NCBI GenBank assembly: GCA_002409145.1
Contig: DHUL01000018.1
Location: forward strand, 35,484 to 62,209
DNA length: 26,726 nt
Source of the DNA: Bacteroidales bacterium UBA5235
Lineage (GTDB): Bacteria; Bacteroidota; Bacteroidia; Bacteroidales; VadinHA17
Reading direction: 5' to 3'
Positions 7,586 through 15,787 of the stretch are shown here, one piece after another. Under the pieces are notes generated by a model, which saw nothing but the letters and a program-made list of their open reading frames with translations, had not been told where the DNA came from and searched no databases. The position numbers were made by a program, and so were the translations under genes. Each line of letters starts with the position of its first letter. Positions within the stretch are counted from its first letter, which is position 1.

Positions 7586-8788
7586 TCAGATTCCCAGTTT
7601 TGCTTTGATGTCGGCAGGGATGGCGTTCTTATGAACCATGATGAAGACCGTCTTGGCCCTCACATAGCTCTCTGACATGTTCAGGTAACCGCCATGGGGG
7701 TTCCTGTCGGTACCCCATGAATTCTTAGTGATGTAGTACTTCGTGCCGTTCTGGTCCTTCACCATTCCGGTGACGTGCATCAGGTGGTCATCAGAAGTTA
7801 CGAAAGTCTCATATCCCTTCTGGCGGACTTCCTGGGTGACATTAATTTCGGGACCCGGTTTTTCAAACATTGCAAGATTGGCATAGACGCCACCCTGAGC
7901 TGCCTCAAAACGGGCCCTGTCAGTGCTGGCTGAGGGATCCATCCTGGTGAAGTCCGGGTTGATGGCCACACCATTGGCATGGGAGAAGCCCCTTTCGCTC
8001 ACGTCGCCGTCCCAGTTAACCGTATAACCGTTGTTGAGTGCATAATCCATGATCGTGATCAGTTCATCCAGGGGTACATTGTGGAAACGGTTCATCTCCC
8101 AGTTGTCGGGCACTTCTAAGAGTCCTTCGGTATAGAAAGGAAAATGTGAGAATGAGGTAATATGTACATAATCATCCATGTTCAGTCCCAGGCTGGCAGC
8201 AAATGTTTTCGGAGTATAACTCTGGCCCTTGTAGGTGAAGGTGGAAGGTACCTCTCCCATATAGATGTCGAGGATGGCTCCGGTTACTTCATTCGACTCC
8301 TTGCTGAGGCGTTTCATCTTTACCGGAACAGCACTAACCGCATCGACGTATGACTGCAGCTCACGGTGATTATGTACCGGGGAATCATAGCTGATGCCTG
8401 TATATGCTTCCTGGGGGACTATTCCGTCTTCGATGAAAACCCTTAACCATGAGGGTGACAGGCTCCCCTCACCCAGATTGCCTTTTCCCTGGCGAAGGTA
8501 GTTGTCAAGTATCCTGTTCTCATATGTTTTCCTTACCACGAACATCTCTGAGAGGTCATATTCGCCCTTGCCCATGCGCAGAAGCTCAGATTCCATGAAT
8601 GATGTGGTAGCAAAGCACCAGCATGTTCCGGTAGCCGACTGGTTCTTCACCGGTGAGGCTGGCAGTGAGACGATGGTGGTGAATTTGTATCCTTCAGGCT
8701 CTGGAGCAGCTTGTTTCCTGCTCTTCTGGGCGTGCGTCGGCATGGCGGCAATAACCATTGCAAAGAGGATCAAAAGGGTCTTTTTCAT
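7586..8788 (-). CDS. Secreted C1-family cysteine peptidase, bleomycin-hydrolase-like
   Basis: 400 residues from ATG at 8788. A signal peptide (MKKTLLILFAMVIAAMPTHA, cleaved near Gln21) sends it out of the cytoplasm. The papain-like triad is visible: oxyanion Gln50 and nucleophile Cys56 in KNQSATGTCWCFAT, His335 in DDHLMHVTG, and Asn356 in TKNSWGT. The layout, with a long insertion between Cys and His, matches the C1B (bleomycin hydrolase / PepC) branch, whose members are usually cytoplasmic aminopeptidases, so a signal peptide is notable but also known in Bacteroidetes homologues. A longer frame starts at 8917, but a promoter-like site (8826-8856) falls inside that extension, favouring 8788. 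Confidence 0.88.
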   Translation of the reverse strand: MKKTLLILFAMVIAAMPTHAQKSRKQAAPEPEGYKFTTIVSLPASPVKNQSATGTCWCFATTSFMESELLRMGKGEYDLSEMFVVRKTYENRILDNYLRQGKGNLGEGSLSPSWLRVFIEDGIVPQEAYTGISYDSPVHNHRELQSYVDAVSAVPVKMKRLSKESNEVTGAILDIYMGEVPSTFTYKGQSYTPKTFAASLGLNMDDYVHITSFSHFPFYTEGLLEVPDNWEMNRFHNVPLDELITIMDYALNNGYTVNWDGDVSERGFSHANGVAINPDFTRMDPSASTDRARFEAAQGGVYANLAMFEKPGPEINVTQEVRQKGYETFVTSDDHLMHVTGMVKDQNGTKYYITKNSWGTDRNPHGGYLNMSESYVRAKTVFIMVHKNAIPADIKAKLGI

Positions 8789-8825
8789 ATGTATCGGATT
8801 TTGGTTTATATATTTCAGGAGGACC

Positions 8826-8856
8826 CAAAAATATATAATAAAATTCACAAGGGAAA
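8826..8856 (-). promoter_or_regulatory. Candidate promoter for the C1 peptidase gene
   Basis: On the minus strand: TTTC (8856-8853), 19-base spacer, TATTTTTG (8833-8826). The -7 box is perfect and the -33 box matches 3 of 4. Predicted leader about 34 bases to ATG at 8788. Confidence 0.55.
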
Positions 8857-8888
8857 TGTTTTTGAACAACAGCACAGGCGTTGGAAGA

Positions 8889-9251
8889 TCACATTGTGGG
8901 ATAGTAGGCGCCCTCAATGTGGTCTATCTCATGGCCGGCTTCGCTGATGATGACAGTAATGATATCGAACCTGGCCTCCCTGGTTATACCGTATGTATCT
9001 ATATAATTGGATGCCGCAAAGATGATTGTTCTCTGTTTGGGTACGTTGACCGCCTCGGAGGGGTGCACCCAATAACCGGAAGACCTTGTCTTTACTTCGG
9101 CGAATACAATGAAGCAGTTGTTTTCAGCTATTATGTCAATTTCCGTGCGTCCCGAGCGCCAGTTTCTGTGGCGGATCGAATAGCCCTTCCCTGCAAGGTA
9201 TGCTGCAGCAATCTCTTCACCAGCGGGTCCCAGTCCTTTGGTGTCACTCAT
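8889..9251 (-). CDS. yraN: YraN family (UPF0102) nuclease-fold protein
   Basis: 120 residues, typical length. The family core is clear: GPAGEEIAAAYLAGKGY, RNWRSGRTEIDII and FAEVKTRSS, which together give the Glu / Asp / Glu-x-Lys layout of restriction-endonuclease-like folds, followed by PKQRTIIFAASNYI. Cellular role is unsettled; a Holliday-junction-resolvase-like activity is suspected from the fold. It starts 1 base beyond the response regulator stop and is probably its co-transcribed neighbour. Confidence 0.92.
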   Translation of the reverse strand: MSDTKGLGPAGEEIAAAYLAGKGYSIRHRNWRSGRTEIDIIAENNCFIVFAEVKTRSSGYWVHPSEAVNVPKQRTIIFAASNYIDTYGITREARFDIITVIISEAGHEIDHIEGAYYPTM

Positions 9252-9252
9252 C

Positions 9253-9894
9253 TCAGACCTCTATCAGTCTGTTCTTTATTGCATAGAGGATCAGGCTGGC
9301 GGTGTTTTTGGAACCTGTCTTGGCAAGCAGGTTGGCCCTGTGCTTGTCTACGGTCCGCTTGCTGATAAACAGTGCGTCAGCAATCTCGTGGTTGGATAGT
9401 CCTTCGCAGATCTTGAGGAGGATCTCCTTTTCGCGCCTGGAGAGACTGGAGTTCTTCTCCTCATGCTCCCTGTTCTTGATACGCCTGATGACATGGTAAA
9501 GGAGCTCCTGCGAGAAGTAGTTGCCTCCGCGGTGTACCGCAATGATGGCATCATGAACGTCTGAGATGTCGGAGTCCTTCAGTATGAATCCCTTCGCTCC
9601 GGCGTCAACCATCCTGTAATAATACTCTTCCTCCCCGTACATTGACAATGCGATCACGCATGCCGCCGGAATCTGGCGTGATATGCGCGATGTGGCTTCC
9701 ACCCCGTCCATCTCGGGCATGCTTATATCCATCAGGACGATATCAGCGGGGCAGTTTTCAAGCATCTTCAGCAGCTCGGCGCCGTTTGATGCCTCTGCCA
9801 CCACCTCGAATTCGGGATAGCCGCCGAGAAGGATTTTCAGTCCGTTACGGAAGAGCTGGTGGTCATCTGCGAGAGCTATTCTGATTTTTTCCAT
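9253..9894 (-). CDS. NarL/FixJ-type response regulator
   Basis: 213 residues. Receiver domain 1-120 with acidic pocket Asp10/Asp11, phosphoacceptor Asp56 (DIVLMDISMP), Ser84 and Lys106 (GFILKD). A LuxR-type helix-turn-helix follows at about 148-210 (LSRREKEILLKICEGLSNHEIADALFISKRTVDKHR, quoted in parts), so it is a DNA-binding regulator. Partner is almost certainly the histidine kinase gene just upstream (10063-11010). Target genes cannot be told from the window. The leader between the two genes is filled with repeats, and the last of them ends at this start codon. Confidence 0.92.
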   Translation of the reverse strand: MEKIRIALADDHQLFRNGLKILLGGYPEFEVVAEASNGAELLKMLENCPADIVLMDISMPEMDGVEATSRISRQIPAACVIALSMYGEEEYYYRMVDAGAKGFILKDSDISDVHDAIIAVHRGGNYFSQELLYHVIRRIKNREHEEKNSSLSRREKEILLKICEGLSNHEIADALFISKRTVDKHRANLLAKTGSKNTASLILYAIKNRLIEV

Positions 9895-10017
9895 ACAATG
9901 CTTTATCCCCTATGGGGAAGGTTATATATGTTATTCTTCTACAATTCTTTATCCCCTACGGGGAAAGTCGTTATTCGCAATCCTTGCATCTACAATTCTT
10001 TATCCCCTACGGGGAAA
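9895..10017 (-). repeat. Three palindromic repeats with CCCC-TAC-GGGG core
   Basis: Copies at about 9895-9920, 9938-9966 and 9989-10017. The last two are identical over 29 bases; the first differs at four of the 26 bases it shares. The core CCCCTACGGGG (CCCCTATGGGG in the first) forms a 4-bp G-C hairpin with a 3-base loop. The units are separated by 17-22 unrelated bases, so the periods are 46 and 51. In the mRNA sense (minus strand) each unit reads CCCC-gta-GGGG-ATAAAGAATTGT, and the copy next to the response regulator runs straight into its ATG at 9894. Confidence 0.8.
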
Positions 10018-10064
10018 ATCACAAATCACAAATCGCAAATCGCACATCGCAAATCGCAAATATC
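10016..10064 (+). repeat. Heptamer tandem repeat AAATCGC x7
   Basis: Seven units in register: AAATCAC twice, AAATCGC twice, ACATCGC, AAATCGC and AAATATC. The tract overlaps the last base pairs of the third palindromic repeat on the left, and on the right reaches the histidine kinase stop codon (10063-10065). The same heptamer, inverted, occurs at the left window edge. Confidence 0.85.
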
Positions 10065-11010
10065 ACTGGTCCACCCTTATCAGCGCACTCGTTCCCTTGC
10101 CGCGTGCGCTTTCAATGACAAAGACCCCGTCAACCGACCTCACACGTGTTTCGATATTCGGTATTCCCATTCCTGCTGCCCCTTCGGATGACAGCTTCTC
10201 CATGTCGAATCCGCGGCCGTTGTCAAGATACTGCAAGGTAATTATTTTTTGGTGGCGGCGAAGTTCTATTTCAATCCTGGAGGCGCCGGAGTGCTTCATG
10301 CCGTTGTTGATAAACTCACATGCAGCACGGTAAATAACCACCTCCTTGTCAGTATCAAACCTCTCTCCCTCCATATTTGTCCGGAAGTCTATCAGTATTC
10401 CGCGCATCATGTTCACCTTTGCTGCGAAGGCGCTGATGGCGCTTGCCACCCCCAGGTTAGTCAGGACATGAGGACTCATGTTGTTGGAGATCTCCTTGAT
10501 GGTATTCAGGGCCTCATTGACGACATGGTTCGTGTTTTGAAGAATTTCCTTTCCCACCGGGTCGGTGACCCTGTTGTTAAGGGCTGAGAGTGACATCTTT
10601 ACGGTTGAGAGCAGTGGACCCAGCCCGTCGTGCAGGTCCTTAGCAAACCGTTTTTTTTCAGTCTCTTCGGTATTGATGACGGCGTTCAGAAGCCTCCTGT
10701 CAGATCTTGACCTGTCAATCTCCGCCCGTTTCAGTGAATAAAAGATCTCCCTGATAAGCACTACGCCCGTTATTATCATCACGGAGATAAGCACATTCAT
10801 CCACTCGTCAACCATCATCAGCTCAAATGAGGGTTTGCCCTGGAAATACTCGATAAGCTGGATGAGGGTGCGCACTGCCATCAGTACAAACGATGTTGAA
10901 AGAAGGATCCATGAGAGGCGGTAACGTGTTATCTTCATGAACCTTATGGCTATGCCTGCAGCCACTATCTGCAGCACAACCGATATGAACAGGGCTACCA
11001 GGCGTACCAT
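10063..11010 (-). CDS. Membrane histidine kinase, NarX/DesK type (HisKA_3)
   Basis: 315 residues from ATG at 11010. Three hydrophobic segments (about 3-22, 33-55 and 72-90) with almost no extracellular loop, then a short coiled region and the HisKA_3 H-box EKKRFAKDLHDGLGPLLS with His127. The ATPase domain shows the N-box FINNGMKHS, DNGRGFD and the glycine-rich GAAGMGIPNIETRV. It should sense a membrane or intracellular cue rather than a periplasmic ligand, and phosphorylate the response regulator encoded downstream. A longer start at 11085 exists, but a perfect -7 element (11032-11039) lies within it, so 11010 is preferred. Confidence 0.9.
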   Translation of the reverse strand: MVRLVALFISVVLQIVAAGIAIRFMKITRYRLSWILLSTSFVLMAVRTLIQLIEYFQGKPSFELMMVDEWMNVLISVMIITGVVLIREIFYSLKRAEIDRSRSDRRLLNAVINTEETEKKRFAKDLHDGLGPLLSTVKMSLSALNNRVTDPVGKEILQNTNHVVNEALNTIKEISNNMSPHVLTNLGVASAISAFAAKVNMMRGILIDFRTNMEGERFDTDKEVVIYRAACEFINNGMKHSGASRIEIELRRHQKIITLQYLDNGRGFDMEKLSSEGAAGMGIPNIETRVRSVDGVFVIESARGKGTSALIRVDQ

Positions 11011-11031
11011 TGCAACAAAATTTAATTCATA

Positions 11032-11039
11032 CAAAAGTA
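11032..11039 (-). promoter_or_regulatory. Candidate -7 element for the histidine kinase (TACTTTTG)
   Basis: Perfect TAnnTTTG on the minus strand, last G 22 bases before ATG at 11010. A TTTG lies 23 bases further upstream (11066-11063), slightly beyond the usual spacing. It faces away from the kdtA element nine bases on. Confidence 0.5.
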
Positions 11040-11048
11040 TGAGTTTAT

Positions 11049-11056
11049 TACCTTTG
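11049..11056 (+). promoter_or_regulatory. Candidate -7 element for kdtA (TACCTTTG)
   Basis: Perfect TAnnTTTG, last G 19 bases before the kdtA ATG at 11075. No strong -33 box at 19-21 bases. It lies back to back with the kinase element inside a 64-base divergent region. Confidence 0.5.
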
Positions 11057-11074
11057 GGGCGCCAAAATCGGGAA

Positions 11075-12334
11075 ATGAAAACCATCTATACCGGCCTCAT
11101 CGCGCTTTACTCTGCCATTGCAGGTGTGACTTCGATCTTCAGCAATAAGGCCCGGAGATGGGTGAGAGGCAGGCGGGGATGGAGAGGCCGGCTGAGTTCT
11201 TTCAACAGGGGAGAAGGGAAAGTGGCATGGGTGCACTGTGCATCACTGGGTGAGTTTGAACAGGGAAGACCTGTTATTGAAAAGATAAAGTCGGAGCACC
11301 CCGAATGGAAGGTGGTTATCACCTTCTTCTCTCCCTCGGGATACGAGGTCAGGAAGGATTACAAAGGGGCTGACACGGTCATGTACCTCCCCACGGATAT
11401 GCCTGCCAATGTCAGGTTTTTCCTTGACCATATAAGACCTGATCTGGCGTTGTTTATCAAGTATGAGTTCTGGTACAATTATCTTAACGAGCTGAAGAAG
11501 AGAAACATACCAACCTATCTGGTCTCCGGAATCTTCAGGCCTGACCATTATTTCTTCAGATGGTACGGTCGCTTCGCAAGAGGTGTGTTTCTGGTGTTCA
11601 ACCGGATATTCCTCCAGGATGAGCAGTCGGGCCGGCTTCTTGAAAGTATAGGATACCACCATTACAGAGTGACCGGTGACACACGTTTTGACAGGGTTGG
11701 TCAGATTGCCGCTGAAGCGAAGGACCTTCCGGTAATTGAAAAATTCCGGGGCGGTGAGTCTCTTTTCGTTGCAGGCTCAAGCTGGGATGAAGATGAAGAG
11801 ATAATTGCCAGGTATATAAATGAAAACAGCGGTGCAATGAAATGGATCATCGCTCCGCATGAGATAGACGAGGCTCACCTGGGACGCATAGAGAAGAGGC
11901 TTGTGCCCGGAACCATCCGCTATTCCCGGTTTGGTGAGAATAACAGTGATTGCAGGGTAATGATAATTGACAATATCGGCATGCTGTCATCGGTCTATCG
12001 CTATGCTTCAATAGCTGCCGTGGGCGGAGGGTTCGGAAGGGGAATACACAACATACTTGAGCCTGCATGCTGGGGCATACCGGTCCTCTTCGGCCCGAAC
12101 CACATAAGGTTCCGTGAGGCAATACAACTTATTGAGAGGGGAGGAGCCGTTTCGTTCACCGATTTTGAAACATTTTCTGCGGCTGTTGAAAAGTATCTCG
12201 CTGATCCGGCTGCACTTACTGCAGCGGGCAAGGCATGCGCTTCGTATATATCTGAAAATAAAGGATCTACGGATGAGGTATATAATGAAATATTTGCAAA
12301 TCAGGGCACTGAAAACTTATTGAAAAAGCGTTAA
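11075..12334 (+). CDS. waaA: 3-deoxy-D-manno-octulosonic acid (Kdo) transferase
   Basis: 419 residues from ATG at 11075. Also called KdtA. Transfers Kdo from CMP-Kdo to lipid A precursor at the inner membrane. A single N-terminal hydrophobic anchor is followed by the GT30 hallmark ASLGEFEQGRPVIE with the catalytic Glu, then IKYEFWYN, VTGDTRFDR, the segment APHEIDEAHL and the donor-site run GGGFGRGIHNILEPACWGIPVLFGP (quoted here only as landmarks). An in-frame extension to 10937 would run across the divergent promoter region and inside the kinase gene, so it is rejected. Its presence indicates an outer membrane with Kdo-containing LPS. Confidence 0.94.
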   Translation: MKTIYTGLIALYSAIAGVTSIFSNKARRWVRGRRGWRGRLSSFNRGEGKVAWVHCASLGEFEQGRPVIEKIKSEHPEWKVVITFFSPSGYEVRKDYKGADTVMYLPTDMPANVRFFLDHIRPDLALFIKYEFWYNYLNELKKRNIPTYLVSGIFRPDHYFFRWYGRFARGVFLVFNRIFLQDEQSGRLLESIGYHHYRVTGDTRFDRVGQIAAEAKDLPVIEKFRGGESLFVAGSSWDEDEEIIARYINENSGAMKWIIAPHEIDEAHLGRIEKRLVPGTIRYSRFGENNSDCRVMIIDNIGMLSSVYRYASIAAVGGGFGRGIHNILEPACWGIPVLFGPNHIRFREAIQLIERGGAVSFTDFETFSAAVEKYLADPAALTAAGKACASYISENKGSTDEVYNEIFANQGTENLLKKR

Positions 12335-12444
12335 AAAGTTGTTAATAATTACAAAATGACAATTCTGACTAATTGTGCCCGTAAATGTAATTTAAACCTC
12401 TGCCCGAGAAGAATAGCGGTATAATCTGAATCAATTGAATATCA

Positions 12445-12463
12445 ATTACTTTATTAAAGTAAT
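12445..12463. promoter_or_regulatory. Operator-like inverted repeat upstream of the receptor gene
   Basis: ATTACTTT-att-AAAGTAAT, a perfect 8-bp inverted repeat with a 3-base centre, 34 bases before the receptor ATG. It lies in the 163-base gap after kdtA. No T-run follows, so a protein-binding site is as likely as an RNA hairpin. I found no clear -33/-7 pair in this gap. Confidence 0.4.
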
Positions 12464-12497
12464 AACAACTACCATAACTTTCATAACTTACTCAACT

Positions 12498-15400
12498 ATG
12501 CGAAAACTAAAATTTACCCTCATGCTGTTGTCCCTGGTTATCGGGTCTGCCACCCTTATGGGTCAGGTGACAACTTCAACTCTCAGTGGCAAGATTACGG
12601 AGACCGACGGTCAGCCGTTGCCGGGTGCCACGATAATTGCAACCCACGTGCCTTCCGGTACCCTTTATGGTGCCACGGCAAATACCCAGGGTTCGTATTC
12701 AATCCAGGGCATGCGTCCCGGAGGCCCCTATACGGTCAATATAACTTTCATCGGCTACAAAACCCAGAGTTACACTGAGATTACCCTGGCGCTCGGAGAA
12801 AACACAACCCTGAACTCGACCATGGAATCAACAATGACCGAGATGACAGAGGTTACCGTGATTGGTTACGCGACATCAAGATTCAATACAACGAAAACCG
12901 GTGCAGTGACGAATATCACAAATACCCAGATAGCTAATCTGCCTACGGTAAGCCGCAGTATTATTGATGTTACCCGCCTTTCACCTTACGGAGGGAATGG
13001 TATGAGCTTTGCAGGCACAGATGGTCGTACGGCAAACTTTACAGTGGATGGAGCGAATTTCAACAACAACTTCGGTTTGAGTTCTGCTCTGCCCGGTGGA
13101 GGCAACCCAATTTCTATTGAATCTATCGAAGAATTACAGGTTGTGATCGCTCCGTATGATGTTCGTCAGACTAACTTTATAGGCGGTGGTATAAACGCTA
13201 TTACAAAATCCGGTACCAATACCTTTAAAGGCAGTCTCTATACTTATCACAGAAATGAAAACATGCGCGGTGATGCTGTTAATGGTAAGCAAATCGCAGG
13301 TGCGCGTGATGTTGACCGCAATACATCTTATGGTTTTACTTTTGGTGGGCCTATTGTCAAAAACAAGTTGTTCTTATTTGTAAACGGTGAAATGGCTAAA
13401 ACACCAACAATTGTCAATCGTTGGAGAGCTTCAGAGGATGGTGTAGCTGATGCCGACAATTATATTTCCCGCACAACTCTGAGCGATCTTCAGACAGTTT
13501 CTGATTATGTTAGAAGTAAGTATGGATATGAAACGGGATCGTTTACAAATTTCCCTGCTGATGAAAACAATTACAAACTTCTTGCGCGTTTGGATTGGAA
13601 TATCACAGACAAACATCGTCTGGCCTTACGTTATAACTACACAAAAAACCTTTACTGGAGCTCTCCAAATGCTTCATCTATGGACGGAGGTACCCGTATG
13701 TCCGAGGCAAGAATGTCACAAGCCTCAATGTCATTTGCAAACTCGATGTATTCCATGAACAATCTTGTTCATTCATTCTCTTTTGACTTAAACAGCCGTT
13801 TGTCTGATAATGTATCCAACCAGTTTTTGGCAACATTCTCAAAACTTGACGATCTCCGCGGATCAACTTCCGATGAATTCCCGTTCATCGATATTTTGAA
13901 AGACGGACAAGCCTATATGTCTTTGGGATATGAACTTTTTACATGGAACAATGCTGTTCACAACAACGTTTTGAATATCAAAGACGAACTGACACGCTAT
14001 TTAGGCAATCATAAAATCATAGGTGGAATAGCCTACGAATATAAGATGGCAGATAATGCTTATATGCGTAATGGTACAGGATACTATCGCTACTCAAGTC
14101 TTGACGACTTCTTAAACGAAGGAACGCCTGAAGTTGTAAACCTGACTTTTGGTTATGATGGTGAGAGCAATCCTGCAGCTCGCATAAGAACAAACAAAAT
14201 TGGAGTTTACGGGCAAGATGATTGGAGCGTTGCTTCAAATTTCAAACTTTCGTATGGACTTCGTATCGATGGGCTTTTCTTCGATAATAATGATTTGATG
14301 ACAAACAAAGCTATTTACGACCTTGACTATGATGGTCGTCATATCGATACGGGAAAATGGCCTACAGCAAATCTCATATTCTCTCCACGCATAGGTTTTG
14401 TGTGGGATACATTTGGCGATAAGAGTCTGAAAGTTCGTGGAGGTACCGGTCTTTTCGCGGGTAATTTACCGCTTGTATTCTTCACCAATATGCCTACCAA
14501 CGGTGGGATGGTACAGTATCAGGCACAGATAAATGCAGCGAACGCTGCAAAAAAAGGTTTCACAATGGATGAATTCGCCGGCGGTCTTGTAACTGATGCT
14601 GACGGAAACGCCAATATTGCTGCACTTTATGCCAAGTTAACATCATTGGGATATCCTTCAACTATTTCTCCCGAAGATGGGACAGTTCCTTCTGCTGTTA
14701 ACGGTGTAGATCCGAATTTCAAAATGCCACAGGTATGGAAAACATCACTTGCCGTTGATTATGAATTCAAAACATCTTTCCCATTATCGGTAACGGTAGA
14801 AGGAATTTACAACAAAACAATCAACGGTGTTTCTATTTCTGACTGGAGTATTCCAAATGTTGGTGGTTTCGCCCGTTTTAACGGTGTTGACGATCGTCCG
14901 GTTTATCCTGCCGGTTATCGTACCAACACAAAAGCCTTTGTGCTGGAAAACACAAGCCTCGGTTATGGCTGGTCAGGCAACATTACTGTCAATGCTCAAC
15001 CGGCAAAATGGCTCAATTTGATGGCTGCCTATGCACACACGGTTGCCAAAGATGTGACCGGTATGCCCGGATCGGCTGCAGAATCTGCATTTACATACGT
15101 ACCCACGGTGGAAGGTCCCAACTTCATCAGATTGCACAATTCCCAATACAACACACCCGATCGTCTGGTGACTTCGCTTACTGCCCGCGACAACAGCGGT
15201 AATCACTATAGCCTTATCTATGAAGCATGGCTTGGTGGAGCAAACTACTCATACATGATGGTTAACGATATCAACAGTGACGGTTACAACTACGATGCAA
15301 TCTATATTCCCACCGACGCTGATGTTGAAAGCAATCTTTTCCGGTTTGTTTCAACAGACGACAAGACCCGCTTTATGGACTATGTTCATGCCAACAGTTA

Positions 15401-15770
15401 TTTGAAAAATCACCAGGGGGAATATGCAGAGCCCTATAGCGTTTACTCTCCCTGGGTTCATCGCATTGACTTCGGCTACAAACACGATTTTGTTCTTAAT
15501 GCGGGCAAAGACGTACATAGGCTGCAACTTAGCCTCGATCTCAAAAACGTGTTGAACTTGTTTAACTCTGAATGGGGCGTCGCCAAATATCTGAATCCGG
15601 TAATCGGTTCAGAAGCTCGTATCCTCAAATATGAAGGTGTGGATGCTGAAGGTGTGGCTACATTCTCCACACCCTCTTCAATCAACGGTAATACCAAAAC
15701 ATTCACACCAAGCTACTCATTGGGTCAGTGCTGGTATGCTTTAATAGGCGTCAAATATATTTTCAACTAA
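12498..15770 (+). CDS. TonB-dependent outer-membrane receptor, Oar-like
   Basis: 1090 residues from ATG at 12498. Signal peptide to about Gln23; carboxypeptidase-regulatory-like domain at about 24-112 (SGKITETDGQPLPGATI to GENTTLNSTM); plug domain at about 115-245 with TDGRTANFTVDGANFNNNF; the rest is a beta barrel ending in the aromatic VKYIFN. The segment TGAVTNITNTQIANLPTVSR and the barrel starting GGPIVKNKLFLFVNGE are those of Oar-type receptors rather than SusC. No SusD follows; the partner is the lipoprotein 17 bases downstream. The substrate is unknown. From about 13030 the sequence becomes much AT-richer than its 5' end and its neighbours. A longer start at 12435 adds no signal peptide and is less likely. 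Confidence 0.92.
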   Translation: MRKLKFTLMLLSLVIGSATLMGQVTTSTLSGKITETDGQPLPGATIIATHVPSGTLYGATANTQGSYSIQGMRPGGPYTVNITFIGYKTQSYTEITLALGENTTLNSTMESTMTEMTEVTVIGYATSRFNTTKTGAVTNITNTQIANLPTVSRSIIDVTRLSPYGGNGMSFAGTDGRTANFTVDGANFNNNFGLSSALPGGGNPISIESIEELQVVIAPYDVRQTNFIGGGINAITKSGTNTFKGSLYTYHRNENMRGDAVNGKQIAGARDVDRNTSYGFTFGGPIVKNKLFLFVNGEMAKTPTIVNRWRASEDGVADADNYISRTTLSDLQTVSDYVRSKYGYETGSFTNFPADENNYKLLARLDWNITDKHRLALRYNYTKNLYWSSPNASSMDGGTRMSEARMSQASMSFANSMYSMNNLVHSFSFDLNSRLSDNVSNQFLATFSKLDDLRGSTSDEFPFIDILKDGQAYMSLGYELFTWNNAVHNNVLNIKDELTRYLGNHKIIGGIAYEYKMADNAYMRNGTGYYRYSSLDDFLNEGTPEVVNLTFGYDGESNPAARIRTNKIGVYGQDDWSVASNFKLSYGLRIDGLFFDNNDLMTNKAIYDLDYDGRHIDTGKWPTANLIFSPRIGFVWDTFGDKSLKVRGGTGLFAGNLPLVFFTNMPTNGGMVQYQAQINAANAAKKGFTMDEFAGGLVTDADGNANIAALYAKLTSLGYPSTISPEDGTVPSAVNGVDPNFKMPQVWKTSLAVDYEFKTSFPLSVTVEGIYNKTINGVSISDWSIPNVGGFARFNGVDDRPVYPAGYRTNTKAFVLENTSLGYGWSGNITVNAQPAKWLNLMAAYAHTVAKDVTGMPGSAAESAFTYVPTVEGPNFIRLHNSQYNTPDRLVTSLTARDNSGNHYSLIYEAWLGGANYSYMMVNDINSDGYNYDAIYIPTDADVESNLFRFVSTDDKTRFMDYVHANSYLKNHQGEYAEPYSVYSPWVHRIDFGYKHDFVLNAGKDVHRLQLSLDLKNVLNLFNSEWGVAKYLNPVIGSEARILKYEGVDAEGVATFSTPSSINGNTKTFTPSYSLGQCWYALIGVKYIFN

Positions 15771-15787
15771 TAAAAAGTACAGGCAAT

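Noticed and set aside
8502..9365. 287-codon plus-strand frame across the peptidase, yraN and regulator genes
   Set aside because: Spans three well-supported genes on the other strand and includes their intergenic region; no domain seen.
9895..10017. Possible short CRISPR array (three direct repeats of about 29 bases)
   Set aside because: The intervals of 17-22 bases are too short and unequal for spacers, one copy is degenerate, no cas gene is in the window, and the heptamer tract follows directly.
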